NCBI RefSeq assembly: GCF_014534645.1
Contig: NZ_JACVQF010000158.1
Coordinates: forward strand, 46,560 to 110,559
From: Streptomyces griseicoloratus
Lineage (GTDB): Bacteria > Actinomycetota > Actinomycetes > Streptomycetales > Streptomycetaceae
DNA length: 64,000 nucleotides
Direction of reading: 5' to 3'
The notes under the pieces were generated by a model. That model worked only from the letters and a program-made list of their open reading frames with translations, made no database searches and had not been told where the DNA came from. Positions 23,425 to 33,106 of the stretch are shown piece by piece (within the stretch, counting starts at the first letter, position 1; every line of letters begins with the position of its first letter). The position numbers and the translations under genes were made by a program.

Positions 23425-24369
23425 TCACGCGTCCTGCTGCAGGAGTCTCCGTACGGCCCGCAGCACCTCGTGCGGCGCGGGCCGCCCCCGGCCGCCGAGG
23501 AGGACCGTCGGCACCCGGTAGGGGGCGACGGGCCACTGCGACGGCCCGGGCGGGGCGGACAGGGAGACGACCGGCGTGCCGACGGCCGCGGCGAGGTGGG
23601 CCGGGCCGGTCGAGCAGGTGACGAGTGCGTCGGCGGCGCGCAGGACGCCCGCGAGCGACCGCGGTGAGGTCCGTCCGCCCAGGTCGACGGCCGTGTCACC
23701 GGCGGCCCGGCGGGTCAACGCGGTCTCGTCCGGTGCGCCGGTGACGACGACCCGGTGACCGGCGTCGCAGAGCAGGGCGACCGTCTCCGCGCAGCGCTCG
23801 GCCGCCCAGGCGCGCTCGGGGTCGCCGGCGCCGGGGTGGACGACGACGTACGGCCCGTTGCCGGTGAGGCCGGCGGTGTCGGGCACCGGGCGGACACGGA
23901 GCCGGCCGTCGTCGCCGGTGCGCAGCCCGAAGCCCATGGCGGCGGCCGCGTCCAGTGCGGCCTCGGCCTCGTGCCGGCCGGGCAGCCGCTGGTGGTGAAC
24001 GTCCAGGAGGCCGTCGTCACGGTCGGGGCCCGCGCCGATGCGGCGCACGCACGCGGTGCGCAGCAGCCGGGCCGCGGGCAAGGGGCTCCGCCGCCCCGGT
24101 GCCAGGACGAGCGCGACGTCGTACGAGTCATGCCGCAGCCGCCGGATCACGCCGTCGGCGTCCGTGTCCTGGTCCGGGGGTGTGCCCCACAGCACGGCGT
24201 CGTCGCACACCACGACGTCGTCGACGTGGGGCAGCAGGCGGGCGGCGGGCGCTCCGCGCGGGCCGCACAGCATCGTGACCCGTCCGGCCCGGGTGGCCAC
24301 GGCCCGGACGGCCGGACCGGCCAGGAGCACACCGCCGAGTCCGCCGGGGCGGGCGACGAGTGCCTTCAC
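23425..24369 (-). CDS. GT9 family glycosyltransferase (ADP-heptose:LPS heptosyltransferase-like)
   Basis: A 314-residue GT-B glycosyltransferase of family 9. The N-terminus [24 protein letters not shown] has the glycine-rich loop; the C-terminal half has VVVHPGAGDPERAWAAERCAETVALL, then VTCSTGPAHLAAAVGTPVVSL, where the Ser-Thr-Gly-Pro-His signature of heptosyltransferases binds the nucleotide sugar. Streptomyces have no LPS, so the acceptor must be another glycan, glycolipid or secreted product. GTG 24369 overlaps the stop of the upstream epimerase-like gene by four bases (GTGA), so the two are translated together. Confidence 0.87.
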   Translation of the reverse strand: MKALVARPGGLGGVLLAGPAVRAVATRAGRVTMLCGPRGAPAARLLPHVDDVVVCDDAVLWGTPPDQDTDADGVIRRLRHDSYDVALVLAPGRRSPLPAARLLRTACVRRIGAGPDRDDGLLDVHHQRLPGRHEAEAALDAAAAMGFGLRTGDDGRLRVRPVPDTAGLTGNGPYVVVHPGAGDPERAWAAERCAETVALLCDAGHRVVVTGAPDETALTRRAAGDTAVDLGGRTSPRSLAGVLRAADALVTCSTGPAHLAAAVGTPVVSLSAPPGPSQWPVAPYRVPTVLLGGRGRPAPHEVLRAVRRLLQQDA

Positions 24370-25409
24370 GCCCACCACGCCCCGCCGTGCGCCGTCATCG
24401 GCACCGGACGACCGGGCGACGACCCGCCCCGGAGGGAGGCGATGGTGCGTTCGAGGCCGTCCCGCCAGGTCACGCTCGGCAGCCAGCCGAAGATCTCGCG
24501 GGCGAAACCGGTGACCGGCGCGGGCGGCTCGGGCCGGTCCCCCGGCCGGTCGACGAAGGTCAGCGGTGAGGACGAACCGGTCAGGTCGATCACGTGGCGG
24601 GCGATCTCCACGGCCGTGGGCTCCTCGTCGCCGCCGATGTCCACGGGGCGCACCGACCGGCCGGCCGCGACCAGGAGCACGCCGTCGACCATGTCGTCGA
24701 CGTAGCACAGGGGGTGCGCCCGGCTGCCGTCCCCGGCGACCGTGACCGGCTGTCCCGACAGGGCCTGCTCGATGAAGGCGGCCGGGATGCCTCCGTCGTC
24801 CGTCCGCATCCCGGGCCCGTAGCCGGTGAACAGCCGTACGACGCCGGCGTTCGATCCGTGGGCGGCCGCGTGTGCGGCGACCAGGGCCTCGGCGGACCGG
24901 ACCGCCTCCGCGCAGGCGGTGTGCGGCCCGACGGGGCCGGCGTCGGGCCCGCGGCGCGGGCCGGTGGGCGGGCCGTCCGGGGACACCGGCGGCGACGAGG
25001 CGAGCAGGAACCGGGCGCCGTCGCGGCCGGCGACGGCCAGTACGTTGCGGGTCCCCCGGCTGCCGGCGCCCCGGATCTCCACGGGCCGGTCCGGCCGGGC
25101 GGCCGGATCCGCAGGGCACGGCGGGCCCGCGAGGTGGAGGACCAGGTCGTACGGGCCGGTGAGCGCCGCCGCACAGTCGGGGTCGGAGATGTCCTGCTCC
25201 AGGAAGCGGAATCCCGGGCGCCCGGCCAGGTGGGCGACCTTCTCGGCCCGGCCCGTGGAGAGGTTGTCCAGGCAGTCGACTTCGACACCCGAATCGAGCA
25301 GGCGGGTGCACAGGTGGGACCCGAGGAAGCCGGCCCCGCCGGTCACCAGGGCGCGGCCCCAGGGCGCCCGGTGCCCGTCGCGCGTGCTGAACGCCGCGGT
25401 CGGCATCAT
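24366..25409 (-). CDS. NAD-dependent epimerase/dehydratase-like protein lacking catalytic Tyr and Lys
   Basis: A 347-residue extended SDR. The NAD site is intact: [15 protein letters not shown] (residues 20-34) and [13 protein letters not shown]. The following catalytic regions are not: the Ser/Thr loop reads [11 protein letters not shown] rather than ASTSEVYG, and the YxxxK motif is replaced by [13 protein letters not shown] at residues 164-176 (Cys at the Tyr position, Val at the Lys position). The C-terminal half ([32 protein letters not shown]) still looks like UDP-xylose synthase-type enzymes. ATG 25409 is preceded by GGAAGGAAGG. It is coupled to the GT9 gene. It could be a binding protein or allosteric partner for that enzyme. 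Confidence 0.83.
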   Translation of the reverse strand: MMPTAAFSTRDGHRAPWGRALVTGGAGFLGSHLCTRLLDSGVEVDCLDNLSTGRAEKVAHLAGRPGFRFLEQDISDPDCAAALTGPYDLVLHLAGPPCPADPAARPDRPVEIRGAGSRGTRNVLAVAGRDGARFLLASSPPVSPDGPPTGPRRGPDAGPVGPHTACAEAVRSAEALVAAHAAAHGSNAGVVRLFTGYGPGMRTDDGGIPAAFIEQALSGQPVTVAGDGSRAHPLCYVDDMVDGVLLVAAGRSVRPVDIGGDEEPTAVEIARHVIDLTGSSSPLTFVDRPGDRPEPPAPVTGFAREIFGWLPSVTWRDGLERTIASLRGGSSPGRPVPMTAHGGAWWA

Positions 25410-25826
25410 CAGGACGACCTTCCTTCCCTGCGAGCGCTGACGACCGCGTCCCGGGTGCCCCTCCGAGTCGCATTCATGCTCTGACGCCTGCCCCGTCCCG
25501 TCCGTCGCGGACCGTCGGGCGCCGGCCGCCCCGTCGTCCGGGCCGGCCGCTGTGGCCGCCGTCACGGCCGCCTGTTCCTCCGGATGCGGCGGGCGGAGCC
25601 TGTGATCAACCACACTCACTGCGTCAAGTACCTGCGCACCACGGGGATTTGGCAGCCGCTCGCCCGGCGCCGCACCGGGCGCCGGCGCCGACTGGGCGGT
25701 CCCTTCTGCCACGATGGTCCGCGCCGTACTCCGGCTCAGTGGAGTGGCCGCGCAGCGCTGCCGGTGTCCTCGCTCCCGTCCATCTCGCCCTCCGGGGCCC
25801 CCCGAGTCGTCTTCGAGTAGCGCACT
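25410..25826. other. 417-base divergent intergenic region
   Basis: Between the leftward epimerase-like gene and the rightward MFS gene. It includes runs of low-complexity GC DNA (CGGCCGCCGTCACGGCC) and a less GC-rich island near 25600-25650. It should hold two promoters, but no operator stands out and no gene is credible. Confidence 0.5.
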
Positions 25827-27194
25827 GTGTCTTCCTCCTCCGCTTCCGCCCCGCCGGCCCCTGCTCCGCCTCCGGCCCCCACCGCGTCCCCGGGCGCGTC
25901 ACACTCGCCGTGGCGGTCGCTGCGGTACCGCAGCATGCGGTGGTGGTCCGTGGCGAACTTCGTCTCGAACGCCGGTACGTGGATGCAGCTCACGGTGCAG
26001 AACCTGCTGGTCCTCCAGATCACCGGTTCCGCCGCCGCGACGGGTCTGTCGATGTCCGTTCAGGCCGCGCCCGCGCTGCTCATCAGCATGTTCGGCGGGG
26101 CCGCCGTGGACCGCTGGCCGCGGAAGCTGACGGCCGCGGTCAGCCAGGCGCTCCTCGGCGCCGTGGCCTTCACCACCGCCACCCTGGTGGCGCTGGACCG
26201 GCTCGACATGACGTCCCTGATGGTGCTGGCCGCCGTGACCGGCGTCATCGCCACGGTCGACGGTCCGGCCTGCTCCCTGCTGGGCAACGACCTCGTCCCG
26301 GCGGAGGACGTCCCGTCCGCCATCGGGGTGGGCGCGCTGGTGCACCAGGCGGGCCGTCTGACGGGCGCCGCGCTGGCGGGCGTGACGGTCGGGTTCCTCG
26401 GCACGGCCGCCGCCTACGCGGCGAACGGCGTGTCGTTCCTGTTCGTGGCCTCGGTGATCCCGTTCCTCCGTCCGGCGCGCGGTGCGGTCCGGGCGGCGGG
26501 GGCGGCGGTGCGGGCCGGGCGCGGCCGGCGTGCCGAGGGCGGCGAGATGTCCGTGCGGGAGGGCCTGGCCTTCTTCGTACGCCGGCCCCGGCTGCTCGGG
26601 CTGGCCGGTGTCACCGGCGTCAGCGCGGTCTTCGGGCGCAACTACCAGCTGACTCTCGCCGTGCTCGTCACGGGGCCGCTCGCGGGCGGCGCCGGGTCGT
26701 TCGGCACGGTCTCGACCGTCCTGGCGGTCGGCGGCATCGTCGGCGCGGTCCTCGGGGGCCGGCTGCGAAGGCCCTCGGTGCGGCTGGTGGGGATGCTGGC
26801 GGCGGCGGGCGGACTGCTCCAGGTGGTGGCGGGGCTGTCGCCGTCGATGGCCGTGCTCCTGGTCGTGGTGCTGCCGATGGCCGTGGTGGAGTCCGTCTCC
26901 GACACGGCGGGCACGGCGGTCCTCCAGACCGATCCGCCTGCCCACATGCGGGGCCGGGTACTCGGTGTCTGGGGCAGCATCGGCACGGTGTGGAGCCTCG
27001 GCGGCCCGCCGGCGCTCGGCCTGCTGATGGAACTCGCCGGTGCGCGCGGAGCACTCGTCGTGGGCGGCCTGATCATCGCCGGCGCGATCGGCTCCGGCTA
27101 CCTCCTGCGCGAACGCCGGACGACGACGCCGGTGCCGGTACGGACGGCGGACGGAGACGTGCCGGAGCGAGCGGCACTGAGCACAGCCGCGTGA
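25827..27194 (+). CDS. MFS exporter (enterobactin-exporter/MFS_3-like)
   Basis: A 455-residue transporter. After a Ser/Pro/Ala-rich cytoplasmic tail of about 30 residues, MRWWSVANFVSNAGTWMQLTVQNLLVLQIT begins the first helix; the pattern NFVSxxGTWMQ is typical of the MFS_3/EntS group that exports siderophores, macrolides or other compounds. Ten to twelve hydrophobic helices follow, including LAGVTVGFLGTAAAYAANGVSF. GTG 25827 is the first start in frame, with no clear Shine-Dalgarno, so the real start may be downstream. The gene is followed by 736 bases of repetitive DNA. Substrate unknown. Confidence 0.87.
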   Translation: MSSSSASAPPAPAPPPAPTASPGASHSPWRSLRYRSMRWWSVANFVSNAGTWMQLTVQNLLVLQITGSAAATGLSMSVQAAPALLISMFGGAAVDRWPRKLTAAVSQALLGAVAFTTATLVALDRLDMTSLMVLAAVTGVIATVDGPACSLLGNDLVPAEDVPSAIGVGALVHQAGRLTGAALAGVTVGFLGTAAAYAANGVSFLFVASVIPFLRPARGAVRAAGAAVRAGRGRRAEGGEMSVREGLAFFVRRPRLLGLAGVTGVSAVFGRNYQLTLAVLVTGPLAGGAGSFGTVSTVLAVGGIVGAVLGGRLRRPSVRLVGMLAAAGGLLQVVAGLSPSMAVLLVVVLPMAVVESVSDTAGTAVLQTDPPAHMRGRVLGVWGSIGTVWSLGGPPALGLLMELAGARGALVVGGLIIAGAIGSGYLLRERRTTTPVPVRTADGDVPERAALSTAA

Positions 27195-27930
27195 CACCCC
27201 GGCCCGCAGGCCGTCCTCTCAGGGCTGGGCCCAGCGCCCCGGGCGAGCCCGTCCCGGCCGGGGCCGTCTCGGCCGGGGCCCTCTCGGCCCGGGACTGTCC
27301 GGACCGTACGCCGCCCGAGCCGTTGGCCGCCCAAGCGCCACGCCACCCAAGCCGCAGGCCGACCCCGCTGCGAGCCGTCCCGAGCCATAGGCGGTCCGGG
27401 AAGCGGGCCGTCCCGGCGGTCCTCCGTCCGGGAAGCGGGCCGTCCCGGCGGTCCTCCGTCCGGGAAGTGGGCCGTCCCGGTGGTCCGCCGTCTTGGCCGT
27501 GGGGTGTCCGGGCGGTGGGCTGTTCGGAACCGTGAGCCGTTCCAGCCGCAGGCCGTCCCGGCCGTCCGCTGTCCTGGCCGCACACCGGCCGAGCGGCAGC
27601 CCGTCCCGGCCTCATGCCGAGCTGACCTGCGCCCTGCGAATCGCGAGCCGTCCAAGCCGCGCTGCGGCCGAGCCGGAGGCCGTCCGGGCCCTCAGCTGCC
27701 CCAGCCACACACCGACCAGCGCGTTGGCCACCCGGCCGTAGACCGTCCGAACCGTCGTAGAGCGTCCGGGCCCGCGCGGCGTTCCGGGCTCACGACGAGC
27801 AGACCAGGCCGACCGGAACCGCTAGCCACCCCCAGCCGCAGCCCGTCCGGGCCATCGGCGGTGCCGGGCGTACGCCGCCAGCCGTGCACCGCTCGGTCGC
27901 GAGGGCCCTCAGCCGAGGAGGACCGGGGAA
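27195..27930. other. 736-base repeat-rich tract without a credible gene
   Basis: GC-rich DNA with constant recurrence of GCCGTCC, CCGTCCCGGCC and GGGCCGTCCCGG in slightly altered forms. All frames are fairly open, but the translations are monotonous (GRPAAGTAHGS..., RTEDRRDGPLPG) and do not resemble proteins. It lies between the MFS gene and the leftward gene ending at 27931. It looks like an expansion of short repeats or a decayed repeat region. Confidence 0.6.
27394..27489. repeat. Three tandem copies of a 32-bp repeat
   Basis: The unit runs from GTCCGGGAAGCGGGCC to CGTCCCGGCGGTCCTCC. Copies occupy 27394-27425 and 27426-27457 (identical) and 27458-27489 (three mismatches). Exact head-to-tail repetition implies a recent duplication within the surrounding degenerate repeat tract. 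Confidence 0.9.
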
Positions 27931-28461
27931 TCAGGCGGCCTGTGCCTGGCCGGGGGTCAGGCGGGTGAGGAGTTCGGGGTGGTGCAGGGCGGCTACGGGG
28001 GCCACGAGGTCGGGGTGGCGCAGTAGTGCCGCGGCCCGCCGGTCGTGGTCGTCGGGCGCGAGCAGGTGGCGGAACTCGGCGGGCGTCCCGCCCGTCCGGT
28101 CGCCGTCCTCCGCGAGCGCGGTGACCGCCTGCTCGGCGAGTCGCGGGTCGGTCAGCAGACAGGCCGCCCAGCTGGCCACGACCTCGTCCACCCAGGTGCG
28201 CCAGGCGTGACCGTCCGGGTCGGCGGCCGCCGTGCCGTCCGCGCCCGTGATCCAGTCGAGCCGGGCGGAGCCGCCGGGGCCCGCCATGCCCATCAGGGCC
28301 GCGTCCATCGGCGTGGGGTAGCGCAGCCGGGCGGCGACCGTCACGGCCTGCCGTGCCTGCGCCTCGCACAGCGCGGAGGCCATGGGGCCGCCGGACGCCG
28401 GGTAGGCGCACGTCAGCCACTGGGCGGTCGCCGCGATGACCGGGGAGAGATCTGCTTTCAC
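27931..28461 (-). CDS. Hypothetical helical protein, 176 aa
   Basis: I do not recognise this protein. It is mostly alpha-helical and Ala-rich (VIAATAQWLTCAYPASGG, LPEA repeats absent) with no signal peptide or membrane helix, and ends LLTRLTPGQAQAA. The sequence RLDWITGADGTAAADPDGHAWRTWVDEVVASWAACLL has a possible acidic surface. Start: GTG 28461 or TTG 28476, neither with a strong Shine-Dalgarno. The start is uncertain. Third-position GC is consistent with a real gene. It is divergent from the permease gene at 28728. Confidence 0.6.
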   Translation of the reverse strand: MKADLSPVIAATAQWLTCAYPASGGPMASALCEAQARQAVTVAARLRYPTPMDAALMGMAGPGGSARLDWITGADGTAAADPDGHAWRTWVDEVVASWAACLLTDPRLAEQAVTALAEDGDRTGGTPAEFRHLLAPDDHDRRAAALLRHPDLVAPVAALHHPELLTRLTPGQAQAA

Positions 28462-28727
28462 TGCCGGACCGTCCAAAACTGCTCGCCGAGGGGCCGGGGG
28501 TCAGCGGAAACGGTAGCCCGCGGCCCCGGGCGCCGGAAATGGTCCGGGTCTCGTCGACGGCGTGGCCCCGGACACATCCGCCCGGGGCGGGTGGCCGAGG
28601 CCGGCGGGCCCAGGGAGCGGGCCGCCGTCCCAGGGGTGCGATCCTTGGACTTTGCCGACCACCGGGTACCGGCCCGGCCCCCTCGTGCTCTCTCGCGCTC
28701 TCGTGCTCTCGTGCTGGAGGAAGACCC

Positions 28728-30071
28728 CTGAGTACCACCGTCGTCCCGGTCGTCCTGCTGCTGTGCGTGCTGGCCTTCGCCGTGCTCCGTCCCCGGGGCC
28801 TGCCGGAGGCCACGGCCGCCGTGCCCGCCGCCGCGCTCACGGTGGCGCTCGGCGCGGTCGCGCCGCACGAGGCGTGGGTGCAGATCCGCACTCTCCTGCC
28901 GGTGATCGGCTTCCTCGCCCTGGTGCTCGTGCTGGCCCACCTGTGTGCGCGTGAGGGCCTGTTCGAGGCGGCCGGCGCGGCCGTCGCCCGGCGCTGCGGC
29001 GGCAGTCCGCGACGGCTGCTGGCCGGGGTGTTCGCCGTGGCCTGCGCGGTCACGGCCGTGCTCAGTCTGGACGCCACCGTCGTGCTGCTCACCCCGGTGG
29101 TCCTCGCCACCGCGGCCCGCACCGGTGCCCGGGCCCGCCCGCACGTGTACGCCACCGCGCACCTGGCGAACTCCGCCTCCCTGCTGCTTCCGGTCTCCAA
29201 CCTCACCAACCTGCTGGCGTTCACCGCGAGCGGTCTGACCTTCACCCGGTTCGCCGCGCTGATGGCGCTGCCCTGGCTGGCGGCGATCGCCGTCGAGTAC
29301 ACCGTCTTCCGCCGCTTCTTCCGCGCGGACCTGGCCACGCCCAGGGCCACGCCCAGGGCCGAGCCCGTACTCGTGCCCGTGTCCGCCGGCCCGGTCGCCC
29401 CGGACCACACGGACGGCACGGACGGCACAGGCGACGGACCCCGCCTGCAAGCACCCGGCGCCGGGCCCCGCGTGCCCCGTTTCACGCTCGTCGTGCTCGC
29501 CCTGACCCTCGCCGGGTTCGCCGTGGCCTCGCTAGCCGGGCTGGAGCCGGCGTGGGCCGCGCTGGCCGGGGTCGTCGTCCTCGGCGGACGGGCGCTCGCG
29601 CGCCGCCGTGTCACGCCCCGGGAACTCGTGGGCGCGGCCTCCCCGCTCTTCTGCCTGTTCGTCCTCGCCCTCGGCGTGGTGGTGCAGGGCGTCGTGGCGG
29701 GCGGCCTGGCCTCGGGGCTCGGCCGCCTCCTGCCGGGCGGGGATTCGCTGCCGGCGCTGCTCGGGGTGGCGGCGGTGGCCGCGCTGCTCGCCAACGTCAT
29801 CAACAACCTGCCGGCCGTCCTGGCGCTGCTCCCCCTGGTCGCGCCGGCCGGTCCCGGCCCCGTCCTCGCGGCGCTGATCGGCGTGAACCTGGGTCCCAAC
29901 CTGACCTACGTCGGCTCGCTCGCCACCCTCCTGTGGCGGCGCATACTGCACCAGCGGGGCATCGAGGCGGACCTCGGCCGGTTCACAAGGCTCGGTCTGC
30001 TGACCGTGCCGGCCACGCTGCTGGCGTCCACCGCCGCCCTGTGGGCGACGCTGCACACCGTCGGCGCGTGA
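28728..30071 (+). CDS. ArsB/SLC13-type permease, apparent CTG start
   Basis: A 447-residue permease of the ion transporter superfamily. Hydrophobic helices run through it, with the conserved Asn-Asn-x-Pro-Ala motif near the C-terminus (ANVINNLPAVLALLPL) and SLDATVVLLTPVVL and NSASLLLPVSNLTNLLAF in the first half, as in ArsB and CitMHS families; the transported anion is unknown. The only start with a ribosome-binding site at the right distance is CTG 28728 (GGAGGAA, seven bases), giving LSTTVVPVVLLL. No in-frame ATG or GTG precedes the first helix. The next start, a GTG at about 28762, would delete half of it. Loop 5-6 has a degenerate insert (ATPRATPRAEPVLVPV). Confidence 0.83.
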   Translation: MSTTVVPVVLLLCVLAFAVLRPRGLPEATAAVPAAALTVALGAVAPHEAWVQIRTLLPVIGFLALVLVLAHLCAREGLFEAAGAAVARRCGGSPRRLLAGVFAVACAVTAVLSLDATVVLLTPVVLATAARTGARARPHVYATAHLANSASLLLPVSNLTNLLAFTASGLTFTRFAALMALPWLAAIAVEYTVFRRFFRADLATPRATPRAEPVLVPVSAGPVAPDHTDGTDGTGDGPRLQAPGAGPRVPRFTLVVLALTLAGFAVASLAGLEPAWAALAGVVVLGGRALARRRVTPRELVGAASPLFCLFVLALGVVVQGVVAGGLASGLGRLLPGGDSLPALLGVAAVAALLANVINNLPAVLALLPLVAPAGPGPVLAALIGVNLGPNLTYVGSLATLLWRRILHQRGIEADLGRFTRLGLLTVPATLLASTAALWATLHTVGA

Positions 30072-30083
30072 CGGCCCGCCGCG

Positions 30084-30407
30084 TCACCAGTGGCCGGTGG
30101 TGACGGGGGGCCGGCGGACGGCCTCCGCGGCGTCCCGCAGGTGCAGGGCCACGCTGATCAGGGCGCGCAGGGCGGAGGGGCGCAGGTTCTGGGCGCTCTC
30201 GGCGGCCAGCACCAGCAGACAGCCGGCGGCCTGCTCGACCACGGGGACGGAGAACTGGAAGTCGTCGCCGTCGGCGCCGCGGAAGGCGCGCCAGGCGGTG
30301 GCGGCACCGTCGATGGACCGCCGTACGGCTTGTTCCAGATGCTGGGCGGCCTGTGCGCACACGGGGGCCGGCAGGGTGATGGTGCGATGGAATGCTGAAC
30401 TGGTCAT
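30084..30407 (-). CDS. Hypothetical protein, 107 aa
   Basis: MTSSAFHRTITLPAPVCAQAAQHLEQAVRRSIDGAATAWRAF starts a 107-residue cytoplasmic protein predicted to be helical with a Trp-His ending. No motif I recognise. ATG 30407 follows GGGGGAG ten bases away. It is convergent with the permease gene (12-base gap) and divergent from the fructosamine-kinase-like gene. Confidence 0.6.
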   Translation of the reverse strand: MTSSAFHRTITLPAPVCAQAAQHLEQAVRRSIDGAATAWRAFRGADGDDFQFSVPVVEQAAGCLLVLAAESAQNLRPSALRALISVALHLRDAAEAVRRPPVTTGHW

Positions 30408-30544
30408 AGTCCCACTGCTCCCCCGGAATCGGGGTGTTCCCTCGGCGTACGCGGCGATGTTCACCGGGTCGGCGGGACGCGGCCCCGCCCGGGGAACGAC
30501 GAAGCCGGGCGAACGACGGTCGGTCCGGTCGTAGGGTGGTCGCC

Positions 30545-31438
30545 GTGCAGACGAATCCCCCGGCGGCATCGGACGGCACGGACGGCGAGGGCCCGGCGGC
30601 GGCCGCGGCCCGGCTCACCGGGCGGGCGGTGACCGGTGAGCGCAGGCTGTCCGGGGCGCTCACCGAGGTCACCCTCGACGACGGGCTCACGGTGATGGTC
30701 AAGCGCGGGGACGGCCCCGGGTCGGTGCGCGCCGAGGCGGCGGGGCTGCGCTGGCTGGCCGCGGCGGGTACGGTCCGGCTCCCCGCCCTGCACGGCGACG
30801 ACGAGCACTGGCTGGTCGTCGACCTGGTGCCGCGGGGCCGGCCCACCGCCCGGGCGGCGGGCCGCTTCGGCCGCGACCTGGCCGCCCTGCACGCCGCCGG
30901 GGCGCCCGCGTTCGGCGCCCCGCCGCCCGGCGGCCCGGTGGACGCGTACATCGGGCGCGCCCCGATGCGCAACGTCCCGGGCGGCGACTGGCCGCGCTGG
31001 TACGCCGAGCACCGGGTGCTGCCCTATCTGCGCCGCGCGGTCGACGCCGGTACGGTCCAGCCCGCCGAAGCGGCCGACGTCGAGCGGATCTGCGAGCGGC
31101 TGCCCGGCCTGGCGGGGCCCGCGGAGCCGCCCGCCCGGCTGCACGGCGACCTGTGGAACGGCAACGTGCTGTGGGGCGGCGACGGTCAGGTACGGCTGAT
31201 CGACCCGGCCGCGCACGGCGGGCACCGGGAGACCGACCTGGCGATGCTGCACCTGTTCGGCTGTCCCCATCTGGAGGCGGTCCTGGACGGTTACCAGCAG
31301 GTCGCGCCGCTCGCCGAGGGCTGGGCCGGCCGCGTCGGCCTGCACCAGCTCTTCCCGCTGCTGGTGCACGCCGTGCTGTTCGGCCGCGGCTACGCCGAGC
31401 AGGCGCTCACGGCCGCCCGGAGCGCCCTGTCCGTGTGA
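30545..31438 (+). CDS. Fructosamine kinase-family protein
   Basis: A 297-residue kinase-fold enzyme that in its family phosphorylates ketosamines (protein deglycation) or small-molecule aminoglycosides. The catalytic segment is RLHGDLWNGNVLWGGDGQVRLIDPAAHGGHRETDLAMLHLFG, with HGDxxxxN and the DP (DFG-equivalent) motif. The N-lobe has the ATP-binding Lys in VTLDDGLTVMVKRGDG. Start GTG 30545 has no strong Shine-Dalgarno; the alternative upstream frame reads random sequence. It is convergent with the catalase gene ten bases away. Role here is probably repair or disposal of glycated metabolites. Confidence 0.87.
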   Translation: MQTNPPAASDGTDGEGPAAAAARLTGRAVTGERRLSGALTEVTLDDGLTVMVKRGDGPGSVRAEAAGLRWLAAAGTVRLPALHGDDEHWLVVDLVPRGRPTARAAGRFGRDLAALHAAGAPAFGAPPPGGPVDAYIGRAPMRNVPGGDWPRWYAEHRVLPYLRRAVDAGTVQPAEAADVERICERLPGLAGPAEPPARLHGDLWNGNVLWGGDGQVRLIDPAAHGGHRETDLAMLHLFGCPHLEAVLDGYQQVAPLAEGWAGRVGLHQLFPLLVHAVLFGRGYAEQALTAARSALSV

Positions 31439-31447
31439 CCGTTCGCC

Positions 31448-33106
31448 TCACCTGGTCACGACGTGCCGCTCGTCGGGGACGCAGTGCGTCATGGTCAGCC
31501 CCTCGACGTCCCTCGGCGGGTTGTTGCCGAGGTTCGCCAGCCGCTTGCGGTCCTCCTCGGTGAGGTCCTGGCTCGCCAGCGGCTCCAGGTGCGCCACGTC
31601 CTCGGGGCTGATCCCGAGGCCCTCGCCGACCCGCAGGCCGAGGTCGTTCTCGACCAGCAGGAAGTGCCACACCATGCGTTCCTGCACCGCCCGGTCGCAC
31701 TGCGACAGCAGGTTCACGAAGTTCTTCACCAGGTCGTCGCGCTCCCACTGCTCCATCAGCAGGTAGCGCTGGCCGGCCTGCATGTAGTCGTTGGTGCGCG
31801 GGATGCGCTTGCGGGTGAGCCGGCCCCGGATCTCCGGTCCCTGCTCGTCGTGCGTGGGGTAGTGGGCCTCACGCAGGCTGCCGTCGGCGATCGACGGCTC
31901 ATAGTTGACCGACGGGTTGTCTCCGCCGTCGACGTGATACGCCATCAGGCCGTCGCGCTGGTTGGTGTTGACGTGCGCGTTCTTGGCCTGGTTGACGGGC
32001 AGCTGGAGGTAGTTCGGGCCGACCCGGTAGCGCTGGGTGTCGCTGTAGGAGAACGTGCGGCCGACCAGCATCTTGTCGTCGGAGAAGTCCAGGCCGTCGA
32101 CGAGGACGCCGGTGCCGAAGGAGATCTGCTCGTTCTCGGCGAAGAAGTTGTCCGGCATCCGGGTCAGCACCATCCGGCCCACCGGCTTCGGCGGGAAGTC
32201 CTGCTCGGGCCAGGTCTTGGTGTCGTCGAGCGGGTCGAAGTCCAGCTCGGGGTGGTCGTGGTCGTCCATCATCTGGACGAGCAGCTCCCACTCGGGGTGT
32301 TCGCCGCGCGCGATCGCCTCGTAGAGGTCCTTGGTGGCGTGGCCGAGCGAGTCGGCCTGGACGTTGGCCGCGTCCTCCTCGGTCATGCTGCGCACACCCA
32401 GCTTGGGCATCCAGTGGTACTTGACCAGCTTGGTCTCGCCCTCGGCGTTCACCCACTTGTAGGTGTTGACGCCGAAGCCCTGCATGTGGCGGTAGTCCGC
32501 CGGGATGCCGCGCGGGCTGAACAGGTTGACCAGCATGTGCATCGACTCCGGCGTCTGCGACATGAAGTCGAAGATGCGGCGGGGCTGCTGCTCGAAGGTC
32601 ACCGGGTCGGGCTTGAGCGCGTGGATCACGTCCGGGAACTTGATCGCGTCCCGGATGAAGAAGACGCCGAGGTTGTTGCCGACTAGGTCCCAGTTGCCGT
32701 CCTCGGTGTAGAACTTCACCGCGAAGCCCCGGGGGTCGCGGGCGGCCTCGGAGGAGTCGCGTCCGCCGATGACGGTGGAGAACCTGACGGCCAGGTCGGT
32801 GCGCTTGCCCTCCTCCTGGAAGAGCTTCGCCCGGGTGTACCGCTCGATCGGCTCGTCGCCCCACTTGCCGTACGCCACGAAGCAGCCGTACGCCGTCACA
32901 CCGCGGGCGTGCACCACGCGCTCGGGGATGCGTTCACGGTCGAAGTGGCTGATCTTCTCCAGGAACTGGTAGTTCTCCAGCGTGGCCGGTCCGCGGGCGC
33001 CGACCGTGCGCTGGTTCTGGTTGTCGTAGACGGGGTGCCCCTGCCGGTTCGTGAGCACCTTCCGCTCGTCGCCCGGAGCAGGGCCCTGGCTCGATACGTC
33101 CGTCAT
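31448..33106 (-). CDS. Haem catalase
   Basis: A 552-residue monofunctional catalase converting hydrogen peroxide to water and oxygen. The catalytic His is in [12 protein letters not shown] (about residue 65), the Asn in [16 protein letters not shown], and the haem-ligand Tyr in [21 protein letters not shown], matching the small-subunit catalase family plus the [20 protein letters not shown] entry motif. The length exceeds the shortest catalases by about 60 residues at the C-terminus. GAAGGAGCCC lies before ATG 33106. It may be regulated by CatR/Fur-type repressors elsewhere. Peroxide protection. Confidence 0.96.
   Translation of the reverse strand: MTDVSSQGPAPGDERKVLTNRQGHPVYDNQNQRTVGARGPATLENYQFLEKISHFDRERIPERVVHARGVTAYGCFVAYGKWGDEPIERYTRAKLFQEEGKRTDLAVRFSTVIGGRDSSEAARDPRGFAVKFYTEDGNWDLVGNNLGVFFIRDAIKFPDVIHALKPDPVTFEQQPRRIFDFMSQTPESMHMLVNLFSPRGIPADYRHMQGFGVNTYKWVNAEGETKLVKYHWMPKLGVRSMTEEDAANVQADSLGHATKDLYEAIARGEHPEWELLVQMMDDHDHPELDFDPLDDTKTWPEQDFPPKPVGRMVLTRMPDNFFAENEQISFGTGVLVDGLDFSDDKMLVGRTFSYSDTQRYRVGPNYLQLPVNQAKNAHVNTNQRDGLMAYHVDGGDNPSVNYEPSIADGSLREAHYPTHDEQGPEIRGRLTRKRIPRTNDYMQAGQRYLLMEQWERDDLVKNFVNLLSQCDRAVQERMVWHFLLVENDLGLRVGEGLGISPEDVAHLEPLASQDLTEEDRKRLANLGNNPPRDVEGLTMTHCVPDERHVVTR

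Noticed and set aside
27073-27708. Low-complexity reading frames within the repeat tract as real proteins.
   Set aside because: Monotonous Gly/Arg/Thr-rich translations in all frames follow the repeat, not a coding signal.
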